Positions 33,638 through 41,962 of a stretch of DNA of 48,893 nucleotides are shown piece after piece. The translations under genes were made by a program, and so were the position numbers. The stretch comes from Bacillota bacterium (GTDB lineage: Bacteria > Bacillota > Clostridia > Christensenellales > CAG-138): assembly GCA_023435025.1 (NCBI GenBank), contig JAEYSE010000131.1:1-48893 (forward strand), read 5' to 3'. Below the pieces are notes generated by a model. It was not told the DNA's origin. It was given only the letters and a program-made list of their open reading frames with translations, and searched no databases. Positions within the stretch are counted from its first letter, which is position 1. Every line of letters begins with the position of its first letter.

Positions 33638-34030
33638 TCATTTCCGCATATCAATAAATATACCATCCGTCACCGTGTACGGGTTGACGTACCGCTGCAT
33701 CTTGCTGCCGGATTGGTGGATATTTTTGAGCTCCGTCCTGTAAAACAGAAGGCGTTCCCTTACATATGCTGCGCACTTTTCGTCCAGACTCCTGATTTCC
33801 TCAAGCGTTTGGCGCATTTCAGGAGAAAGGGATTTTTCTCTCTGCCCAATACGCGCATCCAGCGCGTCGATCTGCGCACGCACCGCCTCGCTTTCATCCA
33901 ATACCGCCGCGAGCTCTTCCTCGCGGTCCTCTTCCATACAGCTCAGCTGCGTCTTAACGAGCGTGAGCATGTGCTCAAGCAACTGCTGTTTCTGCTGAAA
34001 GTATCCGGTTGAATGATCCGAAGCGTTCAT
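33638..34030 (-). CDS. Putative flagellar export chaperone, FliT-like
   Basis: The 130-residue product is almost wholly helical and charged (QQKQQLLEHMLTLVKTQLSC, then long Glu/Arg-rich helices), without membrane segments. It follows fliS by 2 bases, the position of fliT in Bacillus, and has the size of FliT/FlgN-type chaperones, but no sequence signature clear enough for a firm name. FliT binds the filament cap protein FliD, encoded two genes upstream. Confidence 0.65.
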   Translation of the reverse strand: MNASDHSTGYFQQKQQLLEHMLTLVKTQLSCMEEDREEELAAVLDESEAVRAQIDALDARIGQREKSLSPEMRQTLEEIRSLDEKCAAYVRERLLFYRTELKNIHQSGSKMQRYVNPYTVTDGIFIDMRK

Positions 34031-34032
34031 CG

Positions 34033-34431
34033 TTATTCCCCCATTTGCGCGATGGAACCCACGCCGTTTTTGGAAAGCGTGGCCCAGGATTCCCGAAGTT
34101 CCGCAAGCAGCTTCACGACATCGGAGAGCGTCTTGACGTCCTTTGTTGCATTGCCCGTAGCAAGCTCATTGAGCATGAACTCATAGAGCGATAAAAGATC
34201 GCCGCCGACAGAATAGCGCAAATCCAGGCTGTTAATAAGCTCCATCAGAATGCGCTGGGCCTTTTGCAGGCTGTTGTTGGCTTGCTCGAAATCCTTTTCC
34301 TCAATGGACAGACACGCAATTTTGATTTGCTTGATGCAGCCGTCGTATAGCATGACGACCAATTCTACTGGGTTTGCGGTTAAAACTCCCTGTTGCTTAT
34401 ACTTTTGGAACGCATGATTCATTGCGTACAT
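34033..34431 (-). CDS. fliS: Flagellin export chaperone FliS
   Basis: FliS binds flagellin and prevents early polymerisation. The 132-residue product has the family pattern AFQKYKQQGVLTANPVELVVMLYDGCIKQIKIA (about 7-39) and QRILMELINSLDLRYSVGGDLLSLYEFM. It follows fliD by 59 bases. Confidence 0.97.
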   Translation of the reverse strand: MYAMNHAFQKYKQQGVLTANPVELVVMLYDGCIKQIKIACLSIEEKDFEQANNSLQKAQRILMELINSLDLRYSVGGDLLSLYEFMLNELATGNATKDVKTLSDVVKLLAELRESWATLSKNGVGSIAQMGE

Positions 34432-34490
34432 ATAGTTCCTCCCAAAAACCTTCTGACGCCGCTAATTTTATATAAATTTAAGCTTGTTCC

Positions 34491-36011
34491 TTAGCCCTGG
34501 GAACCGAGCATAGAACTGATCCAGCTCGTCTGGCTGTTCAGTTTGGCGAGCGCGGTCTCCATGGCGGTAAATCTTGCGTAGTACTTTTCTTCGTTCTTGG
34601 CCATCCATTCCTCAAGCTGATCCAGCCGGTCATTCGCGTCCGTAACGGCTTTTGCGTTTGATTCGAGCGTAGTTTCGGTGATGCGCGAAATATAGCTGTT
34701 GATCGTATTGGACATACGGGCCACCAGACCGGATTCCTTGTATTTTGTAGCTACGTCGGTGGAACTGCTCGCTTTTGCGAATATGCTCGCCACCTGGTCC
34801 GGGTTGTTGGAGAGAGCCTGCTTGAGCTTGGTTTCATTGAGGATGATTTTCCCCGTTCTCGCCTGGGCAGCTGTCTCCAGCCCTATGCTTGCTGCACTCT
34901 TGCCCGCACCTTCCACCACGTCATAAAACGCGCCGCGCAGCTCCTGAAGTAAATTGCGGATGCCGTTGTCGTTACGCAAGATCCCGCTTTTCGCCTTTTC
35001 CTCCCATTGGCTGATCTGGGTTTCGGAAAGATCTTCCCGCTCCGTGTCCGTGAGCGGCCCGTAATCGCTATAAACTTTTTCGTCAAGCTTACCCTGCAGT
35101 TCCTCAATCAGGGAGTTGTATGCGTCGACAAAGCCCTTAATCTTGTTGTAAACAGTGTCCACATCGCGTGAAACGCTGAACTTGATTTCGCTTTCCGTTT
35201 TTTCCTTGAGCGTATAGGTGATGCCATCGATTGTGAACGTGTTGGAGCTCTTTTCCACATCCACGCCTTCAATCGTTACCTTGGCGTTCTTTCCGGAATT
35301 GTTTCCTGCGGCGATCTTGAATTTCGCATCCGCAGCGTCCGCAGCAAACGCGGTTCCGCTGGTGTTTACAATATTAACCTTGGCATCTGAGCCGACCGCC
35401 TTGCTAGTGATGGTAAACCCGCGCTTTAGGCTGGAATAGCTCATGGTCACGCCCGCGTCCGATGAATTGATCTGGCTCATCATCGCGGAGATTGTCGTAT
35501 CCTCTGTAAACTCAAACGCCTTATCATTGATGGAAAAAGCAACTTTACCATCCTGGAAAAGGTCTGTGCCGAACGCCTCTTTGAGCGTGGAGTTGATGGT
35601 CACGTTTTGAGAGGCCTCAAACATGCCGGCGCTCGAAACCTGTGCGGCGGACGCAAGCTCCGTAATTTTATTGATGGTCAGCGCCCCCGCTGAAGCGCTG
35701 CCGCCCGCCGTGACGCTAACAGCGGTGGTCTGCGTTGCCATATTGACCGAAAACGCGTTGTAGGCCGCGGTGGAAAACATATTGGTAGACGGGCTAAGCA
35801 CGCTCATATATGTTTCGCGGAAATTCCTCAGCTTCAGGTTGATTGAGCGGTAGGCATCCCCCTTCCACTCCAGTTTTTCCGCCAGCTTAAACTGTTTATC
35901 TACCTTCAGCTGATCGATTTTCAGCAGACTTGTTACAATCGACTCGGTGTCAAGCCCCGATGAAAGACCGTTCAAACGGATCAAAGAAGCGTTGATTCCA
36001 TTTGTAGCCAT
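34491..36011 (-). CDS. fliD: Flagellar filament cap protein FliD (HAP2)
   Basis: FliD forms the filament cap that folds flagellin. The 506-residue product has the N-terminal LNGLSSGLDTESIVTSLLKIDQLKVDKQ (about 13-40), a variable Ala/Thr/Ser-rich middle, and the C-terminal conserved region GLVARMSNTINSYI, then helical to the end. AAGGAGTG precedes the ATG. A sigma-D promoter lies 54-80 bases upstream. Confidence 0.96.
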   Translation of the reverse strand: MATNGINASLIRLNGLSSGLDTESIVTSLLKIDQLKVDKQFKLAEKLEWKGDAYRSINLKLRNFRETYMSVLSPSTNMFSTAAYNAFSVNMATQTTAVSVTAGGSASAGALTINKITELASAAQVSSAGMFEASQNVTINSTLKEAFGTDLFQDGKVAFSINDKAFEFTEDTTISAMMSQINSSDAGVTMSYSSLKRGFTITSKAVGSDAKVNIVNTSGTAFAADAADAKFKIAAGNNSGKNAKVTIEGVDVEKSSNTFTIDGITYTLKEKTESEIKFSVSRDVDTVYNKIKGFVDAYNSLIEELQGKLDEKVYSDYGPLTDTEREDLSETQISQWEEKAKSGILRNDNGIRNLLQELRGAFYDVVEGAGKSAASIGLETAAQARTGKIILNETKLKQALSNNPDQVASIFAKASSSTDVATKYKESGLVARMSNTINSYISRITETTLESNAKAVTDANDRLDQLEEWMAKNEEKYYARFTAMETALAKLNSQTSWISSMLGSQG

Positions 36012-36064
36012 TCTTTATCACTCCTTACCTTTGGCATAAGTGGTTGCACATTTCGTTACATACT

Positions 36065-36091
36065 TAATCGGCATAATGCCGAGCGACTTTA
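36065..36091 (-). promoter_or_regulatory. FliA (sigma-D) promoter of fliD
   Basis: Minus strand: TAAA (36088-36091), exactly 15 bases, GCCGATTA (36065-36072). It is a near-perfect sigma-D promoter, with a CGGCATTATGCCG inverted repeat across the spacer and -10. Confidence 0.88.
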
Positions 36092-36110
36092 GAGAAAGAT
36101 TTCTTTTGCG

Positions 36111-37154
36111 CTACGGGTGCGCGTAATAGACGACGCTATTGAGCCTTTCATTGTAAATATTGGTGATGGGCGCGTAATTGGTAAGCGTCCTCCCTGCCTG
36201 CGCGATCGTAACACCACGCGAAGGGTCGTATGCTCCATCGTTGGACGGGCACACTACCTGCACGTGCCCATGACCGCCTTGCGTATTTTTCCACGCCGTG
36301 ACGACAGGAAAGCCCTGGTTCGCGTATTGTTGCGCCTTCTCCGGCGTGACCTGCACCCAACCGTAGTCGGCGCCTTTTGATCCAAGCCAGTCGTATATGC
36401 CGTTGGCGTTGAGTTCCTTCGCGCCGCTTACTTCGGGATATGCCCGGGCTTCCAGCGTAGCGGGGTCTACATAATGAGGGATTTCAGCACCCATGGCCTT
36501 TGTGACGTCCCACAGGAATATGTTGCAGTATGTATCGTTGTTACCCCTTTTATTGACGGCGTAACGCGGGTTTGTCTGCACCTGGAACTGATCAATAACG
36601 CTTCGGTAAAGCGCGGCGCTACGGCTGCCCTGTTGGCTCGTAATCACGGGGTTCGCGGGCTTTGAAGCGGAAAATGGCGTTACAGCCTCGTTCGCGCTGC
36701 CGCCAAACACCATATCATTTGCTCGCTGGAGCCCGGCCCGATCATATCCCCCAGAAACCAACCCGTTCAGCACGTCAAAGCGCAGGTTTTCAAGCGAATC
36801 CGCAGAGCTGTTTGACAAAGCTGCCGAAAGGCTGGACATGGCGGCACCCATAGAACCCGCAGAAGCGCCCGTGCCCATCATCATGAAGAACAGCATGACC
36901 GCACTCTTTAAGTCGCCGCCCTCTTCTCCCACCGCAGAAAGGAGCGCGGGTACCTGCGCGAGCATGGCGGTGCTTTCCACGGTGCTTTCCATAGAAGAAA
37001 TTCCTTCGCCTTGTGTAACGCCGCCGGAGCTTAGAGCCGATAGCTGCTCTGAAAGCATCGCCGAAAAAGCGGCGGAATTCGCGCCGGAAGAGGTCTTTCC
37101 TGCGCCTGCCGTATTGTTGGAAGTGGATATAAGCGGATTGACGGAAGCAGTCAT
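36111..37154 (-). CDS. Flagellar operon protein with C-terminal putative Cys/His amidase-peptidase domain
   Basis: The 347-residue product has no signal peptide. Residues 1-60 are Ser/Thr/Gly-rich and contain an amphipathic stretch (AAFSAMLSEQLSAL, 28-41), as in flagellar type III substrates. Residues 62-150 are helical with a short hydrophobic patch (VMLFFMMMG, 86-94). The C-terminal domain (about 175-347) has YCNIFLWDV (Cys at 210) and GGHGHVQVV (His at 295 and 297), the Cys...His layout of NlpC/P60- or CHAP-like peptidoglycan hydrolases, but it matches no family I can name with confidence. Its start overlaps flhX by 4 bases. A FlgJ-like rod or wall-clearing role is an inference. Confidence 0.75.
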   Translation of the reverse strand: MTASVNPLISTSNNTAGAGKTSSGANSAAFSAMLSEQLSALSSGGVTQGEGISSMESTVESTAMLAQVPALLSAVGEEGGDLKSAVMLFFMMMGTGASAGSMGAAMSSLSAALSNSSADSLENLRFDVLNGLVSGGYDRAGLQRANDMVFGGSANEAVTPFSASKPANPVITSQQGSRSAALYRSVIDQFQVQTNPRYAVNKRGNNDTYCNIFLWDVTKAMGAEIPHYVDPATLEARAYPEVSGAKELNANGIYDWLGSKGADYGWVQVTPEKAQQYANQGFPVVTAWKNTQGGHGHVQVVCPSNDGAYDPSRGVTIAQAGRTLTNYAPITNIYNERLNSVVYYAHP

Positions 37155-37468
37155 CTGTACGTTCCTTTTTGTATATCTGATAGTTGGTAGCGCCCGGCTG
37201 TGCTGCCGTCCAGCTTGCCGATAAATACAAGCACCTGCGCTACCACTTGGTAAAGTTCCTCCGGGATTTCATCGCCTGTGCTGAACCGGTTTAAAACAGA
37301 AAGAAGCGACTCATCCTCCACGATGGGAATCCTGTTATCTTCGGCGGCTTTGAGCATCGTCTCTGCGACATAGCCCTTCCCTAGGCCTACGATTAACGGG
37401 GCGCTGTCCCTGCCCATATCGTATTTGAGTGCAGCCGCCTGCACATCCGGTTTCTGATTGCCGTTCAT
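37151..37468 (-). CDS. flhX: FlhB C-terminal paralogue (FhlX/YlqH-like)
   Basis: The 105-residue product matches only the part of FlhB after the NPTH cleavage site: AALKYDMGRDSAPLIVGLGKGYVAETMLKAAEDNRIPIVEDESLL and DEIPEELYQVVAQVLVFIGKL. Such FlhX/YlqH proteins can stand in for the cleaved FlhB C-terminal part in export switching in some bacteria. It is translationally coupled to fliK upstream and to the putative amidase downstream by 4-base overlaps. Full-length flhB is at 24550. Confidence 0.9.
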   Translation of the reverse strand: MNGNQKPDVQAAALKYDMGRDSAPLIVGLGKGYVAETMLKAAEDNRIPIVEDESLLSVLNRFSTGDEIPEELYQVVAQVLVFIGKLDGSTAGRYQLSDIQKGTYR

Positions 37469-39360
37469 ATCATGACATCCACGCCGGCGCCGGAAGGTGC
37501 ATGCATCCGTACCAGTCTTTCTTCCGCGTTGAGCGGCGTTGTTTTTTCCCGAAGCGGCGAAACCTTATACTCCTTGAGCTGGAAGCGAAGCTCCGAAAAA
37601 GATTGTTGCAGTTCGACGGAGTTTTCCCGAAAGGCCGCAAGCGCGCTTTCGTTCTGTATCCGAATATCCAGAGAAATATCGCGATTTTCCATACGCAACA
37701 TCGCTTCCACCCGGCCCAAATTCTGCGTGGAAAGCCCCAGCACCACGGACGTGCTTTGCCGCTCCGTCCCCTTTTCCCTCCGGTTCCGTTTATAAATGTA
37801 AAGCTCCGCCGAGCCGTACTCCTTAAGGTGTATGGGGATCTGTACAAATACAAACCGCGAAATATCCTCCGCAAGCTTGGCCTGCGCGGTCAACTCCTGA
37901 AACCGGGAAACAAGAGCCTCCTGCGTATGGATATCGGTATTTTTGATCAGCTTCTGAAGCTCCAAAAGTTTCTGTGGCGTTTCTTCCACAGATTTTTTTA
38001 ACGTTTGTGCGTTTAGATCCTCCCCCGCTTTGGCGAACAGTTCCATTAACTGCTTTTGAACCGCCTTTGACATATGAGAGAATACCGCCGAATCCTTTGA
38101 TGCAAGACCGGGTGCCTGCTCCGCGCTTTCATCCTGCGATACCATATATGTCGTTGCAGCCGTATCCAAGATGTAGGCGGATTTTTCTATTGCGCCCGTT
38201 TGCTTGGGAAGCAATGGATTGCCGTCCTCCGTAATGGCGCCCTGCGGCTGCAGTGCATTTGGCTGCTTGGGCTGATTCGGCATGGCTTCCTCTGTTGAAG
38301 CGTTCGCGACCATCTGCTGGGCTTGTTTTGCCGTGCTATCCGAACCCGCTTGCTGTAAGACGGGTTGCTCTTTTAGCATTCCTCGCTCCGCAGCCGGTTC
38401 TCCCTGAAATGCAGCTGCGGGCTTTCCTGTTGCCGGGGATGTCTCTTTCGTCTGCGGCTCAACCTGTACATTCTCAGCTTCGGCAAATACGGGGTTCTGC
38501 CCGGTTACTGGAGCGCCCTCCGTCTGTGGCTGCGCCAGGATCTGACCCAGCGCCTTACCTGCAGCTTCCCCCTGCCCTGTTACAACAGGTATATGCATTC
38601 CGTTCATGGGCACGTTTCCCTGCTGCGGAACGTTCGCGCCCTGCTGCTCCTGCCCTTGCACGCTTGAGCCGACCACCGGAGCCGTATCGACTTGTGTTCG
38701 CGGCGCTCCGGAAAAAGCATCCGTTGGGCCAGGTTGTATGCTGCCCTGCCGGGCTTGTACAAGCGGCGTCTTTTGCTCTGCTTCTACCGCAGTCGACCCC
38801 AGTGCCGCCAGGGTATCCTGCGCGACCTCATAGAAGGCCGCGCCGAATTGTTTTCCATTTAGTATAGCATCGAACGCGCGAATGCTCTCCTGTGTGGCCG
38901 GTATGTTGTTCGCAGCAAAAAACGCTGCAGTTTTAATATCCATCGGATAGTTTTTGAGGATTTCCGCCGCAAGAGAGATCAGCTTTGGCGTGGGCTTAAG
39001 GCCTATGAGTGCAAATGCTTCTTTCAGCTGTTGCGTTAGTGCGACCGGCGTACTGATCTTGGCAGTTTCCCGCGCTGTAACGCTGGTTTGCCCCGGTTCC
39101 ACAAATACCACGCGCAGCACAGGCTGTTCCCGTTCCGTGCCGCCCGCCATCAGTTCCACCGTATCGTGTTCCATCAGAACTGTGCCCGGTTGAAGTCGCG
39201 CGCTGAATTGGCGCCCGTCTTCCGTCTTGAGGGATATGCTCTCCCCCTGTACGGAAACTACAGTCGCCCGGATCACCTCCCCCTGCGCGATTGTAAGCGG
39301 GCTTTGCGGCGCTTTTACGGCAGGGGAAGAAGTAACTTCCTGGGTCAGTGTGATTCTCAT
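37465..39360 (-). CDS. FliK-like hook-length control protein (YlqG-type)
   Basis: The roughly 630-residue product has an N-terminal ordered region (1-190), a long Gln/Pro/Ala/Gly-rich disordered middle (about 200-400), and a C-terminal domain (about 470-600) with LGLSTQNLGRVEAMLRMENRDISLDIRIQNESALAAFRENSVELQQSF, the pattern of the Flg_hook/FliK C-terminal domain that meets FlhB. The ATG at 39358-39360 has GAGG 6 bases before it; an ATG two codons upstream is adjacent to it. Paired with flhX as ylqG-ylqH in Bacillus. Whether it is the main FliK or a second one cannot be told. Confidence 0.85.
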   Translation of the reverse strand: MRITLTQEVTSSPAVKAPQSPLTIAQGEVIRATVVSVQGESISLKTEDGRQFSARLQPGTVLMEHDTVELMAGGTEREQPVLRVVFVEPGQTSVTARETAKISTPVALTQQLKEAFALIGLKPTPKLISLAAEILKNYPMDIKTAAFFAANNIPATQESIRAFDAILNGKQFGAAFYEVAQDTLAALGSTAVEAEQKTPLVQARQGSIQPGPTDAFSGAPRTQVDTAPVVGSSVQGQEQQGANVPQQGNVPMNGMHIPVVTGQGEAAGKALGQILAQPQTEGAPVTGQNPVFAEAENVQVEPQTKETSPATGKPAAAFQGEPAAERGMLKEQPVLQQAGSDSTAKQAQQMVANASTEEAMPNQPKQPNALQPQGAITEDGNPLLPKQTGAIEKSAYILDTAATTYMVSQDESAEQAPGLASKDSAVFSHMSKAVQKQLMELFAKAGEDLNAQTLKKSVEETPQKLLELQKLIKNTDIHTQEALVSRFQELTAQAKLAEDISRFVFVQIPIHLKEYGSAELYIYKRNRREKGTERQSTSVVLGLSTQNLGRVEAMLRMENRDISLDIRIQNESALAAFRENSVELQQSFSELRFQLKEYKVSPLREKTTPLNAEERLVRMHAPSGAGVDVMI

Positions 39361-39393
39361 AGACATCCTCGTTTTTACCCGGATATACTGTTT

Positions 39394-40449
39394 TTATATG
39401 GTCAGGTCGATATGGTGGATGGTACCGGCCGTGCCGTTTTCCCTGAGGAAGACGGAGCTTGCACGCATCACGCCGTCGGCCCTCTGGCCGGTTGTGTTTG
39501 TTAGGGCATATTCCGTCTTTGTATCCTGCAGGTAAATTGCACCCACCCCGGCCTGCCCCAGAGAAAAGAGGGTCTTGCTTCCATCCTCGCCCATGGTAAG
39601 GATGGACAATTTCCCAAATACAGGATCGTTTTCATCGATCCAGCCGTTGTTGTCAATATCGTAAGCGCGCAGGTCTGTGAACCCGTTCCCGCTCTGCGGG
39701 CCGAAAAGCTCGGTTCCGTTGTTGATGATACCATCCCCGTTCTTGTCCAGCGCTAAAAACCCGCTTCCAGCCGTAGCAAACGAAATCTGCTCCGTCTTGC
39801 CATCAGCATCAAGATCAAAAGCAACCTTCTGCCTGCTCAACGTTGGCGCCGAACCCGCGTAGGCAATCACAAGCGGATCTGTTCTGGGGCGCGATCCCAT
39901 ACGAATGCTGACGCTGCTTTGTTCATAATAACTGCGCGACAAGCTCAGTTCAAGGCGGAAGTTGATCGTCCTGCCGTCCTCTGTTTTTACGCTGCCAGAG
40001 GCGGCATAATTCATCTGCTCGTTTTCTTCATAGCTGTGGAAAGAATCATACTCCAATCCCCAGTCAAGCGCCGACCTCCCCTGAAAAGACTGCGTGGGCA
40101 GGTCCCCTTTCACTTGTCCCAACAAGTCTTCGTCTACCGCGCACAGGCGGATGCGCTTGCCGGTAAGGGCAAACACCATAGCTTCGAGCAAGCGAAGCTT
40201 GACGTCCTTCTGATCTTCTTGGTCCCTGGGGGCACTTTCCAGTCGTTTTGTTCGGCTGCTTGCGGCAAGAAGCTTCTGCCGCTCATCAAAAGAAGTAAGT
40301 TCCAACTTCACCGCGGGTTCTTCATCCCCGATTCCCACGGACTCCTGCGGGGGAGTTCCGGTCCAAAAGTTAAGACGTTCCATGGAAAAGCTGGCCGTTT
40401 CCAGCAAGTGCTCGCTTTGCGCCTGCACCTGGGCGCTTGCAATCTTCAT
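39394..40449 (-). CDS. EF-hand calcium-binding protein, signal-less, in a late flagellar operon
   Basis: The 351-residue product has an N-terminal helical, Glu/Arg-rich part (1-130), a beta-rich middle (about 140-205), and a C-terminal region with EF-hand-like loops: FDLDADGKTE (211-220), DKNGDGIINNG (235-245) and DIDNNGWIDEND (264-275). This arrangement (LDLDGDG, GFLALDKNGDGIINNG-ELFG, ID-NDP) is found near RTX- and VCBS-type calcium-binding proteins. No signal peptide is present. The start is the ATG at 40447-40449, after GGGGGGATC; a longer frame is not supported. It lies 33 bases before fliK and may be a calcium-sensing or surface protein exported by the flagellar system; that is inference. 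Confidence 0.8.
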   Translation of the reverse strand: MKIASAQVQAQSEHLLETASFSMERLNFWTGTPPQESVGIGDEEPAVKLELTSFDERQKLLAASSRTKRLESAPRDQEDQKDVKLRLLEAMVFALTGKRIRLCAVDEDLLGQVKGDLPTQSFQGRSALDWGLEYDSFHSYEENEQMNYAASGSVKTEDGRTINFRLELSLSRSYYEQSSVSIRMGSRPRTDPLVIAYAGSAPTLSRQKVAFDLDADGKTEQISFATAGSGFLALDKNGDGIINNGTELFGPQSGNGFTDLRAYDIDNNGWIDENDPVFGKLSILTMGEDGSKTLFSLGQAGVGAIYLQDTKTEYALTNTTGQRADGVMRASSVFLRENGTAGTIHHIDLTI

Positions 40450-40542
40450 ATTGATCCCCCCGTCACAAGATGTTCCCGGTTCCTTCCAGAACCTTGCAGG
40501 AAGTGCGGCGCGCCCCTTTACGGCATCCTGCCAGGGATTGCG

Positions 40543-40565
40543 TACCGATAGTCCTTGTATCGGTA
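40543..40565. repeat. Palindrome overlapping the sigma-D-like promoter
   Basis: TACCGATA (40543-40550), 7 bases, TATCGGTA (40558-40565) is a perfect inverted repeat; the second arm forms the -10 box of the minus-strand sigma-D-like promoter. Confidence 0.55.
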
Positions 40566-40583
40566 TTTTTGGCAGAAATATTA
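40557..40583 (-). promoter_or_regulatory. Possible FliA (sigma-D) promoter of the EF-hand gene-fliK operon
   Basis: Minus strand: TAAT (40580-40583), 15 bases, ACCGATAC (40557-40564). Both boxes differ by one or two bases from consensus, with correct spacing. The leader to the ATG at 40449 would be about 100 bases. Confidence 0.55.
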
Positions 40584-40696
40584 ATACTTTCAAAGAAGCA
40601 GCCTTTCCCGTTTGCCCATCCGGGGCGTATTTCCAATCTCTCACCAAAAATTATAAAGAACCGTTAACGCTCCCGGCTGAAATGACGATATATAAA

Positions 40697-40724
40697 TTGA
40701 CACAAAAAACAATGGCCGTACTAT
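40697..40724 (+). promoter_or_regulatory. Sigma-A promoter of the cheC operon
   Basis: TTGACA (40697-40702), 16 bases, TACTAT (40719-40724). It lies 63 bases before the GTG at 40787. It also argues against cheC starts upstream of about 40732. Confidence 0.7.
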
Positions 40725-40786
40725 GCGCAAAAATAGGTGTGGCCGCACCGTGGCACAACCGCAAACCATGGAAACGAGCAGAGAGG

Positions 40787-41419
40787 GTGGTTTTCATAAA
40801 ACCCGGCGAAATAAACGAGATACAGCTGGACTTTCTAAAGGAGCTTGAAAATATTGGCGCGGCGAACGCGGCAACGGCTTTGGCCGGTATGCTCAACCGC
40901 CCGATCGATATCCGCGTCCCCAAGGCCTGGCTCTGCTCGTTGGAAGAGATGGGAACGCTATTGGGTGACGCCGAACAGATTATGACCGGTTCCCTGGTAG
41001 AAATGTCAGGCGACATCACAGGCGCGATCCTGTTCGTGCAGCCGCTTGAGGATTCGATCGTAATGTCCAACATGCTCATCGAAATGCTGGGCGTGGAAAA
41101 CAACAAGAACATCCCGTTCCCTTCGGACCTGCAGCATTCCGCGCTGATGGAGATCGCCAATATCCTGTGCTGCTCATATATCAATGCGGTGGCTTCCCTG
41201 ACCAATCTTTCCATTAACTGCTCCGTACCCGGCCTTGTCATCGACATGGCGGGTGCGCTTATGAATTTGCCCGCGGTCATGTATGGAGCTTCCGGCGATA
41301 CGATTCTGATGCTTGAAACGGTGCTTGTGGATTTCGACAAATATGTGTCAGGCCGCTTCTTCCTGATGCCCGATATCGAATCGCAAACTTTAATGATGAG
41401 GAAGATGGGCCTTTTATAG
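40787..41419 (+). CDS. cheC: CheC family CheY-P phosphatase
   Basis: CheC removes phosphate from CheY-P and works with CheD. The 210-residue product has the first active-site motif LKELENIGAANAATAL (usual form EIGNIGAGNAATAL, so Gly to Glu and Gly to Ala changes are present) and the second, ALMEIANILCCSYINAVASL; the E-x-x-N pairs are both kept. I take the GTG at 40787-40789 as start because it follows the promoter at 40697-40724 and family proteins begin near LDFLKEL; longer frames upstream run through the promoter. AGAGAGG is adjacent to the GTG. The next gene, cheD, follows 1 base later. Confidence 0.87.
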   Translation: MVFIKPGEINEIQLDFLKELENIGAANAATALAGMLNRPIDIRVPKAWLCSLEEMGTLLGDAEQIMTGSLVEMSGDITGAILFVQPLEDSIVMSNMLIEMLGVENNKNIPFPSDLQHSALMEIANILCCSYINAVASLTNLSINCSVPGLVIDMAGALMNLPAVMYGASGDTILMLETVLVDFDKYVSGRFFLMPDIESQTLMMRKMGLL

Positions 41420-41420
41420 T

Positions 41421-41906
41421 ATGGCGAATACAATTATTGGGATTGCAGACATGGCGCTTGCAAAAGCGCCAGACACACTGACTACGCTCGGATTAGGCTC
41501 CTGTGTGGGCATCGTTTTGTACGACAGGGTACGCAGGATCGGCGGCCTTTCTCATATCCTGTTACCCAAAGCCCCCACGGATTGCGTCCCCATACAGAAG
41601 GCAAAGTACGCCGATACCGCGATAGACGAGCTGATAAGCCGTCTTGCGGCGCACGGCGCGGTACCGCATATGCTCACGGCCAAGCTTGCCGGGGGGGCCA
41701 GCATGTTTTTCGCAAACAACGGAAGCGACATCATGCAGGTCGGCAAGCGAAACGTGGAGATGTGCCGCGAGATGCTAAAGCTTCGCTCTATTTCCATACT
41801 CGCAGAGGATACCGGGGGCAATGTTGGGCGGACGATTGTTCTTGACTGCGAAACAGGGGCGCTTTTGATACGTACAGCGTGGCCAAAAACCGAGAAAATT
41901 CTTTGA
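41421..41906 (+). CDS. cheD: Chemoreceptor glutamine deamidase CheD
   Basis: CheD deamidates receptor glutamines and enhances CheC. The 161-residue product has the catalytic Cys in LGLGSCVGIVLYD (about 24-36; Cys about 29) and the His in GGLSHILLP (about 43-51), plus KLAGGASMF and EDTGGNVGRTIVLDCETGALLIR. It begins 1 base after cheC. Confidence 0.96.
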   Translation: MANTIIGIADMALAKAPDTLTTLGLGSCVGIVLYDRVRRIGGLSHILLPKAPTDCVPIQKAKYADTAIDELISRLAAHGAVPHMLTAKLAGGASMFFANNGSDIMQVGKRNVEMCREMLKLRSISILAEDTGGNVGRTIVLDCETGALLIRTAWPKTEKIL

Positions 41907-41962
41907 TAACACCCTTAATCGCCTATATATGAAGAAATTGCTTTTACAGCAGGAGGAGCAAC

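Larger units (their letters stand above)
40450..40786. other. Intergenic regulatory region between divergent flagellar and che operons
   Basis: This 337-base stretch holds no convincing gene, although open frames run through it on both strands. It contains the promoters for both operons and the TACCGATA palindrome listed separately. Confidence 0.7.

Noticed and set aside
38253..38867. Long open frame opposite fliK
   Set aside because: It is the antisense of the biased, Gln/Pro-rich linker of the FliK-like gene; no ribosome site and no recognisable protein.
40382..40786. Long N-terminal extension of cheC
   Set aside because: The frame is open, but a good promoter lies inside it and known CheC proteins begin near the conserved LDFLKEL segment.
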